Positions 1 to 13,205 are shown, counted from the stretch's first letter. The stretch is 64,000 nt of DNA from Diospyros lotus (GCF_014633365.1 NC_068344.1:6151327-6215326), one strand, 5' to 3'. Translations and numbers: made by a program. Notes: generated by a model from the letters alone, not told the origin.

Positions 1-595
1 CAAAGGCAAAATCGTCCATACCGAGTAAAATTTAAGTTATTAATTTTGGTTTTTCGGTATCGTAATGCAAATTAATTTGATGTTTGAGGGTATAATTGTA
101 ATTACGGAATGGCCCAAGTGAAATAGAGATGAAAATTGGGGTTTAAATGTATAATTTTCTAATTATTATAATACAATATATAATTATATATATATAGGTA
201 TGGGTGTGCGTGAGGCCATGCCTCAGCAAATTTCATGCCCTGCAAGATATGGGAGGGATTGTCATGCAATAGGGGATGGGCTATGTTAGGGAGTTGGTGG
301 AGATATCTATAAAAGGAGAGATTGAGTGATGCTGTCACCAATCAAGACTCGGTCCAAGGCCGACCCAACCAAACTAGAATAGTATCACCAAAAAAGGGAT
401 GGGCCAGAATAGTATTTTAATACTTCATATGTTTTAAGGTTCTACTTGATTTAAGATTTTACTTTATGTTTCTATTTGATTTAGGATTTTATTTTTATTA
501 GAATTCTAGTTGAATTTTACTTAGGATTTATTTATATTAGGATTCTAGTTAGATTTTAATTACAAATATTAGATGGATTTGGATTAGCCAAACAC
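1..595. other. AT-rich DNA without a recognisable gene
   Basis: No reading frame of credible length and no recognisable domain is present. The right part, from about 420, is T-rich with degenerate repeats of a tt(t)aggatttta-like word. It runs into the LTR-like end described next, so it may be the upstream part of that same decayed LTR, although no left boundary can be seen. Confidence 0.5.
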
Positions 596-1650
596 TATAA
601 ATATACTTAGAAGTTAAGGGTTGTAATCAAGTTTTCTCAATACAAATTTTAGCAACCTTTTTGGGTTTTCTTAGCAAAACAGTCTTGTTTTTGCGTCTTC
701 TTGGAAGGCAAGCTTCGACCATTGAAATTTGTTCTTTCAAGGGTTTATTTTAGTGTGTTTTTTCACACACGCGTTACACGTTGTGTCAGGTGATATCGGA
801 GTGGTTGACTCGCGACAAATGATGACCGAAGCAGCCATAGTGGAAGGACTGTAAGCTAGCTCGGGGTAGGGGTGCAAGACCCAAATAGTCAGAGCAACAC
901 AGTGTACTGTAGGAGACGGTCAAGTGTCAAAATTTAGGTAGCACTGTGGATGTGATGTTAAGGGTAGAATCCAATCATTCAAGAAACTAGAGCGATTTAG
1001 TAAAAATGTTCCATCATGTGTAGTATGCCAAGGGGCTACAATGGTTAAAGGGAAAAAGTGCGAGAAAAACTACCTAGTGCTGGTAAAGATAGTATAGGCA
1101 AAAGCCTTACCTATGTGACAAGATATGTGATGATATGTATTGTGATATGATCAAGGACTTTTGTGTTAAGATTGGAAAAATATGATTGAGAGAAACGACG
1201 TCATGGGAAATTGACAATAGATAAGTGATACATATAAGGATATCAATTGGATGACATAGTGAAAAGCAAATTGAAAATTGATGATGTGGATATGAGAGTC
1301 GCATACTCATTATGATGATGTGCGTACCGGCTTGGATGGGAGCTCGAGTTGAGACTCGTAGTCCAAGGATCAGGTTATGTGGTTATGGGCTTTGAAAGGA
1401 AAATTCGAATGGTGCATGTGGGTGACAAGTGTATAGATTGATGAACATGGTCAGCCCAAGGGTACTGGTTTTGATGCATGATGGCATTCTCAAGTTTCAG
1501 ATAGAATATACGTGCCAGAGGGCTTGTGATTAAGAGATGATTATAGATGATATAGTTTTCCTTGGGATATCTGATTGCTTGTGAAGAGCTACAACAGGAT
1601 TATTTGAAATAAGGTAATGAGGTATGTTATTTCATAGTTATTTCAGTTAC
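596..1650 (+). mobile_element. Decayed Ty3/gypsy fragment: LTR end, primer site and integrase-linker remnant
   Basis: A TATAAATATA box (596-605) and a T-rich stretch ending near a GTTACA (773-778) look like the end of a plus-strand 5' LTR. A degenerate primer site for initiator tRNA-Met follows at 791-804. Further on, 1477-1500 reads HDGILKFQ, the segment just before the integrase zinc finger in plant Ty3 polyproteins; chromovirus B in this window has HDGILRFQ at the same place. The downstream words YVPEG and LRDD lie in another frame and after a stop, so the gene is frameshifted and dead. Most of gag and pol between the primer site and this remnant is missing or unrecognisable. The fragment is cut off by the LTR element that begins at 1651. 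Confidence 0.6.
791..804 (+). other. Degenerate primer-binding site (tRNA-iMet type)
   Basis: TGATATCGGAGTGG matches the plant retroelement primer site TGGTATCAGAGCGG at 11 of 14 positions. It sits just downstream of the LTR-like end, as expected for a plus-strand element. Confidence 0.5.
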
Positions 1651-4401
1651 TGTAACGCCTCGCTCTCACTTACGGGTGTTACTCGTGAACAATCGCCTGA
1701 ATTGTCCACCTGCCCGGCCTTTGGTGAAGGGTGGACCATGTTTCAAGACGAAACGCCCTAGGTGGGAACTACGCTCGTCCTTCCATTCGCAGAATCCCAC
1801 GATTCTCTAGCAGAATTTGGGCTTTAGCCTCACTGCATTGGCTATAAAGAAAATCTCATTCCGATGCCCAATCGCCATTTTCTCAATTATTTTTAATTCT
1901 TTTCCCATTCAAGAAATTGTTTTTTTACCGGGCTCCACAAAATCACCATTTAAATCAATCCATTGATTGATTACCAAATTTAGAGGAAAAACTCAAATTT
2001 TCAATTTTCTAAAATTTCGGCATTCTCCAAAAATGCCCGAAAAATCCATTTATTTTGAAAATTCCTCCGGGGCCCAAAATCAATTTAGAAATGCCCCTTA
2101 ATTTCCCCAAATTCCAAATTTTTAAAAAACTTTGGCCGGCGGGGCCCGTGGCATGCCCGGGGCTCGCGCGGGGCCCCGCTGGGTGCTGGCCGCGCGCATG
2201 CCAGCGCGTGCGGCTGCGCGCCTGCCCGCGCACGCGGCCTCCCGCGCGCGGTCGCTGTCGCCCGCCCCCGCGCGCGGCCACGGCCGACCGCGACCGCGCC
2301 CACGCGCGCGGCCCTGCCTCCCCGCGCGGGGCTGCTACTTGCTGCCCCTTTCACTGCTCCTGCATTTTTTTTTTCTTGGGCATTTAAACCTATAATTTTT
2401 CTAGAAATTTCACTCCAAAAAAATGCATTGAAAATCTCCACATTTCCAATTCCAAGCCTATTTTCACAACAAAAATTCTTTTCCTCACAATTTATTCCAA
2501 ATAAATTACATTCATGGTTCTAGGCCTTCACAAGCCCTTGCAAACCCTTAACATACATCACATGAAGCACTTACCAATAATAGGCTTCCCTAAGCCATTA
2601 AGCCACAAATTAAACACCACAAACCTAGGCTTCTCAAGCCATAACTTTACAACAAACAAATAAATTTCACCAAGAGCTTCCAACCACAAGCTTGCACTTT
2701 CCCTTTTCTTCTTTAACATAAGAATAACCTACAAGGGGAGGATAAAACCTCATGAGCTCAAAGCTCAGTAAGGGTGCATATGCAAAGTAAATACAAGCAT
2801 AACAAGTCTATGTAATAGCAAATGCATGCAAGCATGGTTAGGTTATTCCATCCTCACAACCCAACATGGTTTGAGGCATTAACCCACCACTTCTTTCCCA
2901 CCCCCATGGCCATAGGTCTCATGTACAAATAAAACATGCAAAGAGATACATAAAGATTTATGCAACCTACTTACAATGCAATGCAAGGCCTCCACCACTT
3001 GGGGCCATCCCTTACCTCATTCTTCTCTTTGAATCTTTAAAAATCTCCTTGCTTCATTGCCTTCAACCTTTGTTCTTTCCTAAGAACCTCTTCTTTTCTT
3101 TGAAGCTTCAAGAATCACTTAGCTTCATTTTCCCACTCTTCTCCTTAAGAGCTCCTTAAAACAAAATTTAAAGAAGCTAAACTACCAAATAAAGAAGTGG
3201 AAGAAACTTAAACAAGCCTAAGGAAGAATACTTACATTCTTCTTTTCTTCATTTATTTCTTCCATGAGAGACTTCTTCATATCTCTCTTCTTTCTTCCTT
3301 CTTCATTTCTTTCTCCAAATGGCCAAAGGAAGAAAAGACTTCCATACTTGCCATTTTATACTAGCTTTTTCATATTTCAAGAATGCATCCTAGCCATTTA
3401 TTTGGTGAGAATAAATCCTCACCCTCCAAACTAACACAATCCATGGCATTTCCTTCCTTTAAATCTCACCCATTGGATTACCTTTGCCTTTACAAGACTT
3501 CATCTCCACCATTAAAAGAAAGCACACTTTTATTAGGATGGCAATCCATGCCATTTCTTCTCTTTAAATCCCCACCATTGAATTTATTCTCTATTTCAAG
3601 AATACATCTCATCCATTAGATCTCTTGAATTTTCCATTTAATTCTCATTTACTTAATTGAGACCATTTTCATAACCATCACACTTGAGAGACATAATTAA
3701 TTTCTTTCCCATTTAATTTAATGGGACTAATTTCCACCATCACATGGGAGACCACTTGAAAGACATAAATCCCTCATTTTCCATTTAAATAAATCACATC
3801 ATTTTCCAAACATTAATGGGTGACCATTTACCATTTTCTTTTGGATTTTCTTTAATCCATACAATCATGCCTCTCATTAAATGCTTGAAAGACCATTTAA
3901 CATTTCCTTTGCATTTAATTAATTCACCCAATTATACTTGAACCACAAAATGCCAAGTGTCACAACAAGACACTAACCTTGGCTTCCAAGTTTAATCTCA
4001 TCTCTCCAAGTGGCATTACCACATTAATTCACAACTTAGGGAAAATATAATTATTCTCCTCAAATAATTTAATATCCACCATTTTCCTTATTTCCAAAAT
4101 TAAATTTTCTTTATGGAATTAAATTCCAAAATTCCCAAATACTCTTTGTGAATTTATTATCCCATATATCTCCACATAAATACCAAATTGGGATTTTTAT
4201 TCACTTACACACCTAATTCCAGATAGGAATTATTTTTAATTTATCAAAATACCCTTTATTGGATTTCTCTATCCAAATTACCAAAATACCCTTCTCATGG
4301 GCATTCTCCATTTCAAGGATCATCACTTCCTCAAGGGCATTTTTGGAAGTTTACTTACTTCCTTTCCTATTCTCTTAACATCGGTTACACCGGGTGTTAC
4401 A
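1651..4401 (-). repeat. LTR of the LARD-like element (3' LTR in minus orientation)
   Basis: The block starts TGTAACGCC and ends GGGTGTTACA, so it has the TG...CA ends of an LTR in either reading. It aligns along its whole length with 10300-13011, with scattered substitutions and a larger difference in the GC-rich core. Reading frames inside it are mirrored in the other copy and have no coding character. Confidence 0.85.
2131..2340. other. CpG-dense, GC-rich core of the LTR
   Basis: Within an otherwise AT-rich LTR, about 210 bp consist almost wholly of GC-rich words full of CG dinucleotides (gcgcgcg, ccgcgcgcgg). The other LTR has a shorter version at about 10787-10935. The overlapping long reading frames here (Arg/Ala/Pro-rich on both strands) are products of composition and are not annotated as genes. 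The segment could be part of the LTR promoter or 5' untranslated R region; that is inference. Confidence 0.6.
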
Positions 4402-4421
4402 TTCCACCCTTCTTAAAAGAA
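4402..4421 (-). other. Polypurine tract of the LARD-like element
   Basis: Read on the minus strand, the bases next to the LTR are tcttttaagaagggtggaa, a purine-rich run directly before the TGTAACACCC LTR start. This is where plus-strand DNA priming takes place in LTR elements. Confidence 0.7.
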
Positions 4422-7400
4422 TTTCGTCCTCGAAATTCACCTTACCATAATCTCCTGCCCAAGATAATCGCATTCTCGGGCTACATGGCAAATTCTCGTG
4501 ATCGAGAACCTCATAGCCTAATCATTTCTCACATTTACCTTGGGTTACATCTACCTCAAGGTTCGCTTTAGGCTTTTGATCCTCCTACTCTCGAGGACAT
4601 TCACCAATCGAATACCGCTTTGGCCTCTCGCCAAACCGCGCCTTTGGTCACTAGTCTCGCTTATTGCAACGCTGTTCATCTACAGATGGATTTTCTTTGC
4701 CCCGAAGCACCACCTTGCTGTCCACTTCCCATTTTCCATCAATCAAACAACTCTCACTAACATTGCTTAAGTGATCAGTCTACCACGGTTTTACGCCGAT
4801 CACACACGACAACGTTTCACACTGCCAAAACACATGGCCACGATTTTACGCTGGTCCAACCAGTAACGTTTTAGCACTGATCATCCACCGCAATGTCTCT
4901 TTTAGTGCCCACAAGACACTCTGACACCCATTCATCATGGCATACCGCCATTATCACACGCACGCATAGCTTAAGTTGATCCTCATGGCAACCTCTCATT
5001 ACCGATCAACTTATCGTGCTAGTATTACATGGGAAGCACCCATTTGGCCCACCTCGCCAACTTCGACCATTTCATACATTGTCTTCTACCTTGACCAGCC
5101 GACCCTCATTTATCGATATGATTACACAAAATCGACATACCTAACACCATGCCAGGTGTTTACACATTTTAATCGTACGTGCATTACTCGAGTCCAACTC
5201 GAGTTTGGCGATGAACGCACCATTTCAATCTCACCTCGAGCTTAACCATGCTCGGGCCACATCCTTCTCCCAACCAGGAGTTCTTCGCATTAAGCACACA
5301 AGATACTTTCTAGCCGATATCACATGGTAGTAGGGGTCTCATACCCATACCAGGGAACTCTTCGTTGAGCAACCCCCCCTTCGATACCTTACCCAATTCA
5401 ACTTTTACAATTATGTCCCCATACTAGGCCTTACCTTGGCTATTTACCCTACCACGAGTCCAGGATCCTACCATTGCGCTTTAGGTCGCAGGACCATTAA
5501 TCGGCCCTCGTCATCACCCACGGTGCGTGGCACAAGTGAATGGCTTGTTACCATCTGCACAATCACTTATGCATCGCACCTGTAGGATGACTCGTGCCTT
5601 TGGTCCACCACAACAAGCTATCATGGTTACACCCCCACTCTTATAGCGGTCTTCTACCAAATTCACTCACCCAGCCTCAATTTCATTGGGACTTACAAAC
5701 CTCACCATTTCTCAATAAAGCCTCTTACTCTTGAGGTATGACACTTCCAGCCCTCCTAAATCAGGTTCATTTCCAATCCACAATAGACACCTGATTTAAA
5801 CCATGCATAATGGTTCCTTTTGTCCTCCTCGGCAAGGACATCACCATAACAGCAACGAATTTCTTCCCCACGGTCGTTGCATCTCAAATTTCACAGATAC
5901 CCGCCTTTATGGCCATTCACACTTGGCCTTGAGGTCCTACCATGCACAATGGCTACCTTTGACCTTCCTGACAACATCTTTTCCCTAATCACGTCGATGA
6001 CACCACCAGGTCATCTCAAAAGACTCGCTGCTCCATGAATCTCACTGGTCATCGCAACCAGCACGACCCCACTCTTAGGTCGCCTTTCTCATATCACTTT
6101 CTATACTTATAGGTGCTATCTAAATCCCTGAGAGACTCTGGCTTCTCTCGGATTTCTTATACATTTTGTTACAGCCAGCTCACACCACTTGGCGAGCGAC
6201 CACATGGCTCTAATACCTCAACAGCTTTACTAACCGATTTCCTTTCACAACCGTTAACCTTAGACACGAGGTTAACTCTCATCAATTGCCCACACACTAA
6301 GGCATCCCTCTAGCTGTATCACTCACAGCCATTAGGTGATTTCATCACCTTAACACCATTCCTGGAAATCAATCTCGTCCCATAAGCTCTTCCTTCGAGC
6401 TCTCGTCACGCATTGGCGACATCTTAAATTCACCATCATCTTTCAACTAACCAACTAGATTAGCATCTGCTGGATCGCCCGACTTACAACCAGCACAACC
6501 TTCCTCTAGGCACTACACTTGCACTAACTGACTATCGCTTCGATATAAACTACACCCATTGGAAATCACCCCCGCTACTCCTATGGGATTCACGCTTCCA
6601 CTTGATGCCGTAGAACTCACCTTCCTACTCAGGCACTCGCCATTTCGCTAGCTTTTCCCTGGGTGATCTTTCCTGATGAAGTTGTAGCACCTTAGGAAGT
6701 TCATCTCACGCTGTTGCCTCATGCTCAACTTCTCTTAGGAGAACATCTCAAGTTCTTCCCAGGACACATTTCACACTACCATTGATAGCTCTCACTCCTA
6801 AGCCACACTCCCTTAAGCGGCACAATTTTGCCTTGACCAACCATCTTTTTCCACCTTGGATCTTTTTCTCAAAATTCACTTGGTCTAACCACCAGGACCC
6901 GCTGAACCTTTATGTTGCATACACGGCAACCAACAAGGCTTTACCTCATGGTCCTTGAGCCTCACGCTCCCAATCATTGCCATCAAGTGCTACCACCTGG
7001 CAACTGATCATGTGTCGTCAACTGGAAACCTTCCAGTGCCACATGAGAACACTTTCTCATTTCACATCGACACGACCTGGACTGACACTAGTCTGTGCAA
7101 TTGCGAGCCTTCGCAAATTTCGAACCGTGCCTTAGCCACGCGTTCAGCCCACCACAACTCACTTCACTGGATTAGAGATCCCTTTACTCGAAGCCTCCTC
7201 ATGCTTTAATATTCCCGTCTCATGGTTGGCTTCCAACTTGTCTTGCCCTCCACGGCACTTACTTTACATTTCTAGAGCCGTTTACTAACTCCACCAGTCA
7301 ATCTCGTCTTCATGCATTACTGCAAGATCACACTGGGTCCATCATCCCAATTTACCAGATCAACCTCGATCAAATAAGCACAACTACGTTAGCAATCCTT

Positions 7401-7789
7401 TAACAAGGAGCCTCATCACACATCTTGTTATCACACTATAAGATATCAACCCCCTTAGTTCACAAACCTTCTCGCTGCCTTGACACCAAAACCACTACCA
7501 CCACACTTCAACCCTTATGGAATTTTAGGTCTGGCCCAGGCATAACCTACAGCATACCCCAAGTCTTCGGCGTCTAATCGTCTCCACCGTAGACAAGTTA
7601 CTCCACATAGAGGGCTGCAGTCCCTCCCGTGAACTAACCGTCTATATCCAGTGGTCCTTAGCATTAGACCCATCAACAATAGGCATCAACCGTAGCATTA
7701 TTCCCATGTTAGACCCATTCCTTTTCCCCGGGTTTATTTCTCGAACACCTCATAGATCTTTAGTCCCTGACTATCTGTATAATCACTGT

Positions 7790-8030
7790 GTTGCCCTGTG
7801 CTTTAGGTGAGCTAACACTTGGTCATCATCCTCGTGTCACTCCCATACACTGGCCCAACACTGGTTCCCCATCGTGCTGCCCTGTGCTTCAGAGAGTCAA
7901 CACCCAATCACGTGTCACTCCCATACACTGGCCCAACACTGGTTCCCCATCGTTTTGCCCTGTGCTTCAGAGAGCCAACACCCAACCATTTCACTGTGTT
8001 GCTCCCTTACACTAGCCCAACAATAGTTTC
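7790..8030. repeat. About 78-bp tandem repeat, three diverged copies
   Basis: The word TCCCATACACTGGCCCAAC recurs at 7841 and 7919 (78 bp apart) and in altered form at 8003. Each copy is followed by a GCCCTGTGCTT... segment, which also precedes the first copy at about 7793. The copies are adjacent, with no unique spacers. Confidence 0.75.
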
Positions 8031-10284
8031 CAACAGCATGACTCAGGTCCAATTCTGATCTGTTCGCATCCCGTAGTGTGATTTTCAGCTTTTCAGTCAC
8101 ACCTCTGATATCGAACTTGACATGACTACCTCGCCACGCTCGCAGCCACTATTTTTACCAGGCGTCCTACTCGACAACAAATCTATCAGATCCCTAATGC
8201 GCTCCGCGATTCCTCCTTAGGACTACTCTAAATATCGTATCCTTTACAGGAGATTCTCGGTCTCACCTGACCAAATTTCCTAAGGTGCTGCTCCAGATCT
8301 TCGACATCTGACCGTCACCTGCAGTTCACTAAATCGCTCAGGCCCACGGGCCACTTGCCCTCAACACGAGCCAACTCATTAGTCCTCTGCCACACGGTCC
8401 ATAGTATCAGATCCGTCACACCGAGCTTTGGACCCATAGCATCAAAGCTATTTAAAGCCTCCTGAGCTACGATGGTTCCGCCACCACCTTACTCGAGCCA
8501 TCTCGCTTGGTTATCCTTGCCTCGATAACCTTAAGCTCGTACCATGAGCCCTGCTCCTCGGGATTCTACATCTCTTATCACTTAAGAGACTCTCCACCCA
8601 CTTCACATCTTGAGGCCTCATGATCTTACCCCACAAGATCATATATCACGGCTCTCATTCAACCTTTGAAAGCTCCAACTTTCCATGACAATGGATCCAA
8701 ACCCATCATGACTCATTTTACCACCTAACTCATTCCAAAAGCTTGGTTGTCAATGATCTCTCAGTCCGCAACCAACATGCTGAGCCTACCTCAGGCTCTG
8801 GCACCCATAACCATAGACTACTCACCATTACCCTCCAGGTAAATTGAGACCTCTCGTCTCTCCTTGCACACTCATGCACACATTCCGTCACTATGCCCGT
8901 CTTGGCCTTCCACACGCCTCGCTCGGGCTTCCTTGACTTGGAATTAAAATTCTCGGGCTTTCACCTTGCTCACACGCCCCTGCCCACTTGGCATCCGAAG
9001 TTGGCATTTCTTATGCGCGCATAGCCCACGGATGTCCTGTTGCCAATATTTACTACCCTCGACCCACTCACCGTTCATACCCTTCATTGGGTGACCTCCG
9101 CGTCTCCCATCAAGGGTCTCATAACCTTAGGCGTCATCTCGACCCCAGACATCAAAGTGAGGGTCTAATCACCTCTCATCTCTCGACTTTAGGCATCTCG
9201 CCTGACCCCACGAGTCAATGAGAGTTTAGATTGGCCCATCATCCATCAATCACATGAATGGTTACTTGACCTTTCCCAATCAGGACTTCCAATCCCATGG
9301 CTTTCACACGCACATCTACGCAAGCCCAACTCCTTTATCCCAATCCTAGATTCCCCTGGATTCCAGCTCGACTGACTTGGGATTTCCATCTCATACAAAC
9401 ACCCATTAGGGTCCATTGCCACACACCTATCATTTGTTAGGATATATACTGTTTCCTCATGAAACCAACGAGGGTCCACTCATACCCTAGGCACGTCCCA
9501 TCCAGGATCTCCACAACCATACTATCACCTCGGACAATATGCATCCCTCATGCATAACACACACCCGACTCCCTTCGGAGTCTTTTAGCAAGCCATCAAC
9601 GTCACGCCTACTCTGGCCATGACCGGCATATATTTCACATGCTTGCTCCACTTAGAGCCTTACTGGAAGCAACCTTAGCTTACTCCCTTCCCGGATTTCG
9701 TCACACAATCCTGTTGACGACTTCTTTGTTTGGGCTTCGAGCTAATCTCAGCCTTAGCTCACCCTAGATCAAGCACACAACCCTTAGCACACCCTCTCTA
9801 TGGGAACAACTTCATTTCCTTCATACCTGCTTGATCATCTTCCCCAACATAGGAATACTCCGCTAACCCCTTTCACGGATTAGCTATACTTCAGGCTCTC
9901 CTTGTCCCTTCCTGACTCTTGTCATGATTCGGCTTCGTGTCCCCACACGAGCCTCAACACTTTACTCACAAGGAAATCTCATCCTTAACACGCTTCATGA
10001 ACCCCCAAATTTCTACATTCGGGTCCTCAAAACCAATCCCACACTTGGGTATTTGACTCGTCTTTGCTCCACCCATATATCTCTTACGGTATATCATCTC
10101 GACCCATGATATTTTCCTATTCCTATCGCAGGAATATCCGAGCACTCCTTTCACATAGCCACCAGCTTTAATGTCCCGACCCAACTCCTAGGGTCCTCGG
10201 TCACTTGTGGTTCTACTTCCAAGGCTTTCCGATCAACCTTCAACCACATTTTTCCAAGCATCCTCTACTTGATGCTCCAACCAC

Positions 10285-10296
10285 GCTCTGATACCA
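10285..10296 (-). other. Primer-binding site, initiator tRNA-Met type
   Basis: The minus strand reads TGGTATCAGAGC three bases after the end of the right LTR. This is an exact match to the common plant primer site and fixes the element's orientation. Confidence 0.85.
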
Positions 10297-10299
10297 AAC

Positions 10300-13011
10300 T
10301 ATAACGCCCCGCTCCCACTTACGGGTGTTACTCGTGAACAATCGTCCGAATTGTCCACCTGCCCGGCCTTTGGCGAAGGGTGGACCATGTTTCAAGATGA
10401 AACACCCTAGGTGGGAACTAGGCTCGTCCTTCCCTTCGCAGAATCCTAGGATTCTCTAGCAGAATTTGGGCTTTAGCCTCACCGCATTGGCTATAAAGAA
10501 AATCTCATTCCGATGCCCAATCGCCATTTTCTCAATTATTTTTCATTCTTTTCCCATTCAAGAATTTTTTTTTTTACCGGGCTCCACAAAATCACCATTT
10601 AAATCAATCCATTGATTGATTACCAAATTTGGAGGAAAAACTCAAATTTTTAATTTTCCAAAATTTTGGCTTTTTCTCCAAAAATGCCCGAAAAATCCAT
10701 TTATTTTGAAAATTCCTCCGAGGCCCAAAATCAATTTAGAAATGCCCCTTAATTTCCCAAAATTTCAAATTTTTAAAAAAATTTGGCCGGCGGGGCCCGT
10801 TGGCACGCCCAAGGCCCCCGCTGGCACGCCCAGGGCCCCGCTGGGCGCTGGCCGCGCATGCCGCGCGCGGCTGCCCGCCTACCTGCGCGCGCGGCCTCCC
10901 GCGCGCGCCCGCGGCCCTGCCTCCGCGCGCGGGGCTGCTGCTTGCTGCCCCTTTCACTGCTCCTGCATTTTTTTTTTCTTGGGCATTTAAACCCATAATT
11001 TTTCCAGAAATTTCACTCCAAAAAAATGCATTGAAAATCTCCACATTTCCAATTCCCAAGCCTATTTTCACAACAAAAATTCTTTTCTCCAACCTCACAA
11101 TTTATCCCAAATAAATTACATTCATGGTTCTAGGCCTTCACAAGCCCTTGCAAACCCTTAACATACATCACATGAAGCACTTACCAATAATAGGCTTCCC
11201 TAAGCCATTAAGCCACAAATTAAACACCACAAACCTAGGCTTCTCAAGCCATAACTTTACAACAAACAAATAAATTTCACCAAGAGCTTCCAACCACAAG
11301 CTTGCACTTTCCCTTTTCTTCTTTAACATAAGAATAACCTACAAGGGGAGGATAAAACCTCATGAGCTCAAAGCTCAGTAAGGGTGCATATGCAAAGTAA
11401 ATATAAGCATAACAAGTCTATGTAATAGCAAATGCATGCAAGCATGGTTAGGTTATTCCATCCTCACAACCCAACATGGTTTGAGGCATTAACCCACCAC
11501 TTCTTTCCCACCCCCATGGCCATAGGTCTCATGTACAAATAAAACATGCAAAGAGATACATAAAGATTTATGCAACCTACTTACAATGCAATGCAAGGCC
11601 TCCACCACTTGGGGCCATCCCTTACCTCATTCTTCTATTTGAATCTTTAAAAATCTCCTTGCTTCATTGCCTTCAACCTTTGTTCTTTCTCAAGAACCTC
11701 TTCTTTTCTTTGAAGCTTCAAGAATCACTTAGGTCCATTTTCCCACTCTTCTCCTCAAGAGTTCCTTAAAACAAAATTTAAAGAAGCTAAACTACCAAAT
11801 AAAGAAGTGGAAGAAACTTAAACAAGCCTAAGGAAGAATACTTACATTCTTCTTTTCTTCATTTATTTCTTCTATGAGAGACTTCTTCATATCTCTCTTC
11901 TTTCTTCCTTCTTCATTTCTTTCTCCAAATGGCCAAAGGAAGAGAAGACTTCCTCACTTGCCATTTTATACTAGTTTTTTCATATTTCAAGAATGCATCC
12001 TAGCCATTTATTTGGTGAGAATAAATCCTCACCCTCCAAACTAACACAATCCATGGCATTTCCTTCCTTTAAATCTCACCCATTGGATTACCTTTGCCTT
12101 TACAAGACTTCATCTCCACAATTAAAAGAAAGTACACTTTTATTAGGATGGCAATCCATGCCATTTCTTCTCTTTAAATCCCCACCATTGGATTTATTCT
12201 CTATTTCAAGAATACATCTCATCCATTAGATCTCTTGAATTTTCCATTTAATTCTCATTTACTTAATTGAGACCATTTTCATAACCATCACACTTGAGAG
12301 ACATAATTAATTTCTTTCCCATTTAATTTAATGAGACTAATTTCCACCATCACATGGGAGACCACTTGAAAGACATAAATCCCTCATTTTCCATTTAAAT
12401 AAATCATACCATTTTCCAAGCATTAATGGGTGACCATTTACCATTTTCTTTTGGATTTTCTTTAATCCATACAATCATGCCTCTCATTAAATGCTTGAAA
12501 GACCATTTAACATTTCCTTTGCATTTAATTAATTCACCCAATTATACTTGAACCACAAAATGCCAAGTGTCACAACAAGACACTAACCTTGGCTTCCAAG
12601 TTTAATCTCATCTCTCCAAGTGGCATTACCACATTAATTCACAACTTAGGGAAAATATAATTATTCTCCTCAAATAATTTAATATCCACCATTTTCCTTA
12701 TTTCCAAAATTAAATTTTCTTTATGGAATTAAATTCCAAAATTCCCAAATACTCTTTGTGAATTTATTATCCCATATATCTCCACATAAATACCAAATTG
12801 GGATTTTTATTCACTTACACACCTAATTCCAGATAGGAATTATTTTTAATTTATCAAAATACCCTTTATTGGATTTCTCTATCCAAATTACCAAAATACC
12901 CTTCTCATGGGAATTCTCCATCTCAAGGATCATCACTTCCTCAAGGGCATTTTTGGAAGTTTACTTACTTCCTTTCCTGTTCTCTTAACACCGGTTACAC
13001 CGGGTGTTACA
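10300..13011 (-). repeat. LTR of the LARD-like element (5' LTR of the full copy in minus orientation)
   Basis: It begins TATAACGCC, where the partner LTR has TGTAACGCC, and ends GGGTGTTACA. It is near-identical to 1651-4401 apart from point changes and a shorter GC-rich core. It is flanked on the left by the primer site and on the right, unexpectedly, by the purine tract and interior of a second element copy. Confidence 0.85.
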
Positions 13012-13205
13012 TTCCACCCTCCTTAAAAGAATTTTGTCCTCGAAATTCACCTTACCATAATCTCCTACCCAAGATAATCGCATTCTTGGGCTACATGGCA
13101 AATTCTCATGCTCGAGAACCTCATAGTCTAATCATTTCTCACATTTACCTTGGGTTACATCTACCTCAAGGCTTCGCTTTAGGCTTTTGATCCTCCTACT
13201 CTCGA
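13012..13205 (-). mobile_element. Truncated second copy of the LARD interior
   Basis: The sequence after the LTR, from the purine tract onward, repeats 4402-4597 almost base for base (same gaggacgaaattc-like word in reverse, same 'tgggttacatctacctcaagg'). It stops at 'cctcctactctcga', where unrelated sequence begins. Such LTR-interior-LTR-interior tandems are normally left by unequal recombination between LTRs; here the outer end was later lost. Confidence 0.8.

Larger units (their letters stand above)
4402..10299 (-). mobile_element. Non-coding interior of the LARD-like element
   Basis: About 5.9 kb lie between the two LTRs. The composition is richer in C and CA/TC words on the plus strand than the LTRs. 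The longest open frames are under 100 residues, lie on both strands and show no zinc knuckle, protease, reverse transcriptase, RNase H, integrase or chromodomain motif. I examined the minus strand near 4440-4760, where a chromodomain would sit in a Tekay element, and found only stops. A short tandem repeat lies at 7790-8030. The simplest reading is a large non-autonomous derivative mobilised by proteins from elsewhere; an ancient, fully scrambled pol is a less likely alternative. Confidence 0.6.
1651..13205 (-). mobile_element. Large non-autonomous LTR retrotransposon (LARD-like) in LTR-interior-LTR-partial-interior arrangement
   Basis: Two near-identical blocks of about 2.7 kb (1651-4401 and 10300-13011) flank a 5.9-kb interior. 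Minus orientation is shown by a tRNA-Met primer site beside the right LTR (10285-10296) and a purine tract beside the left LTR (4402-4421 read on the minus strand). The wording next to that tract, a frame-like 'gaggacgaaattc' followed by a purine run, is typical of the 3' end of Tekay/Del chromoviruses, which suggests the autonomous parent. No gag or pol motif was found in the interior, hence the LARD label. To the right of the second LTR the interior sequence starts again for about 194 bp and then breaks off. The unit is therefore not a simple element with two outer LTRs, and no target duplication can be read. Confidence 0.75.

Noticed and set aside
2009..2441. Overlapping Arg/Ala/Pro-rich ORFs on both strands (and their counterparts at 10616-11114)
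   Set aside because: They lie in the GC-rich core of the LTRs, are low-complexity on both strands, and their frames are changed by length differences between the two LTRs.
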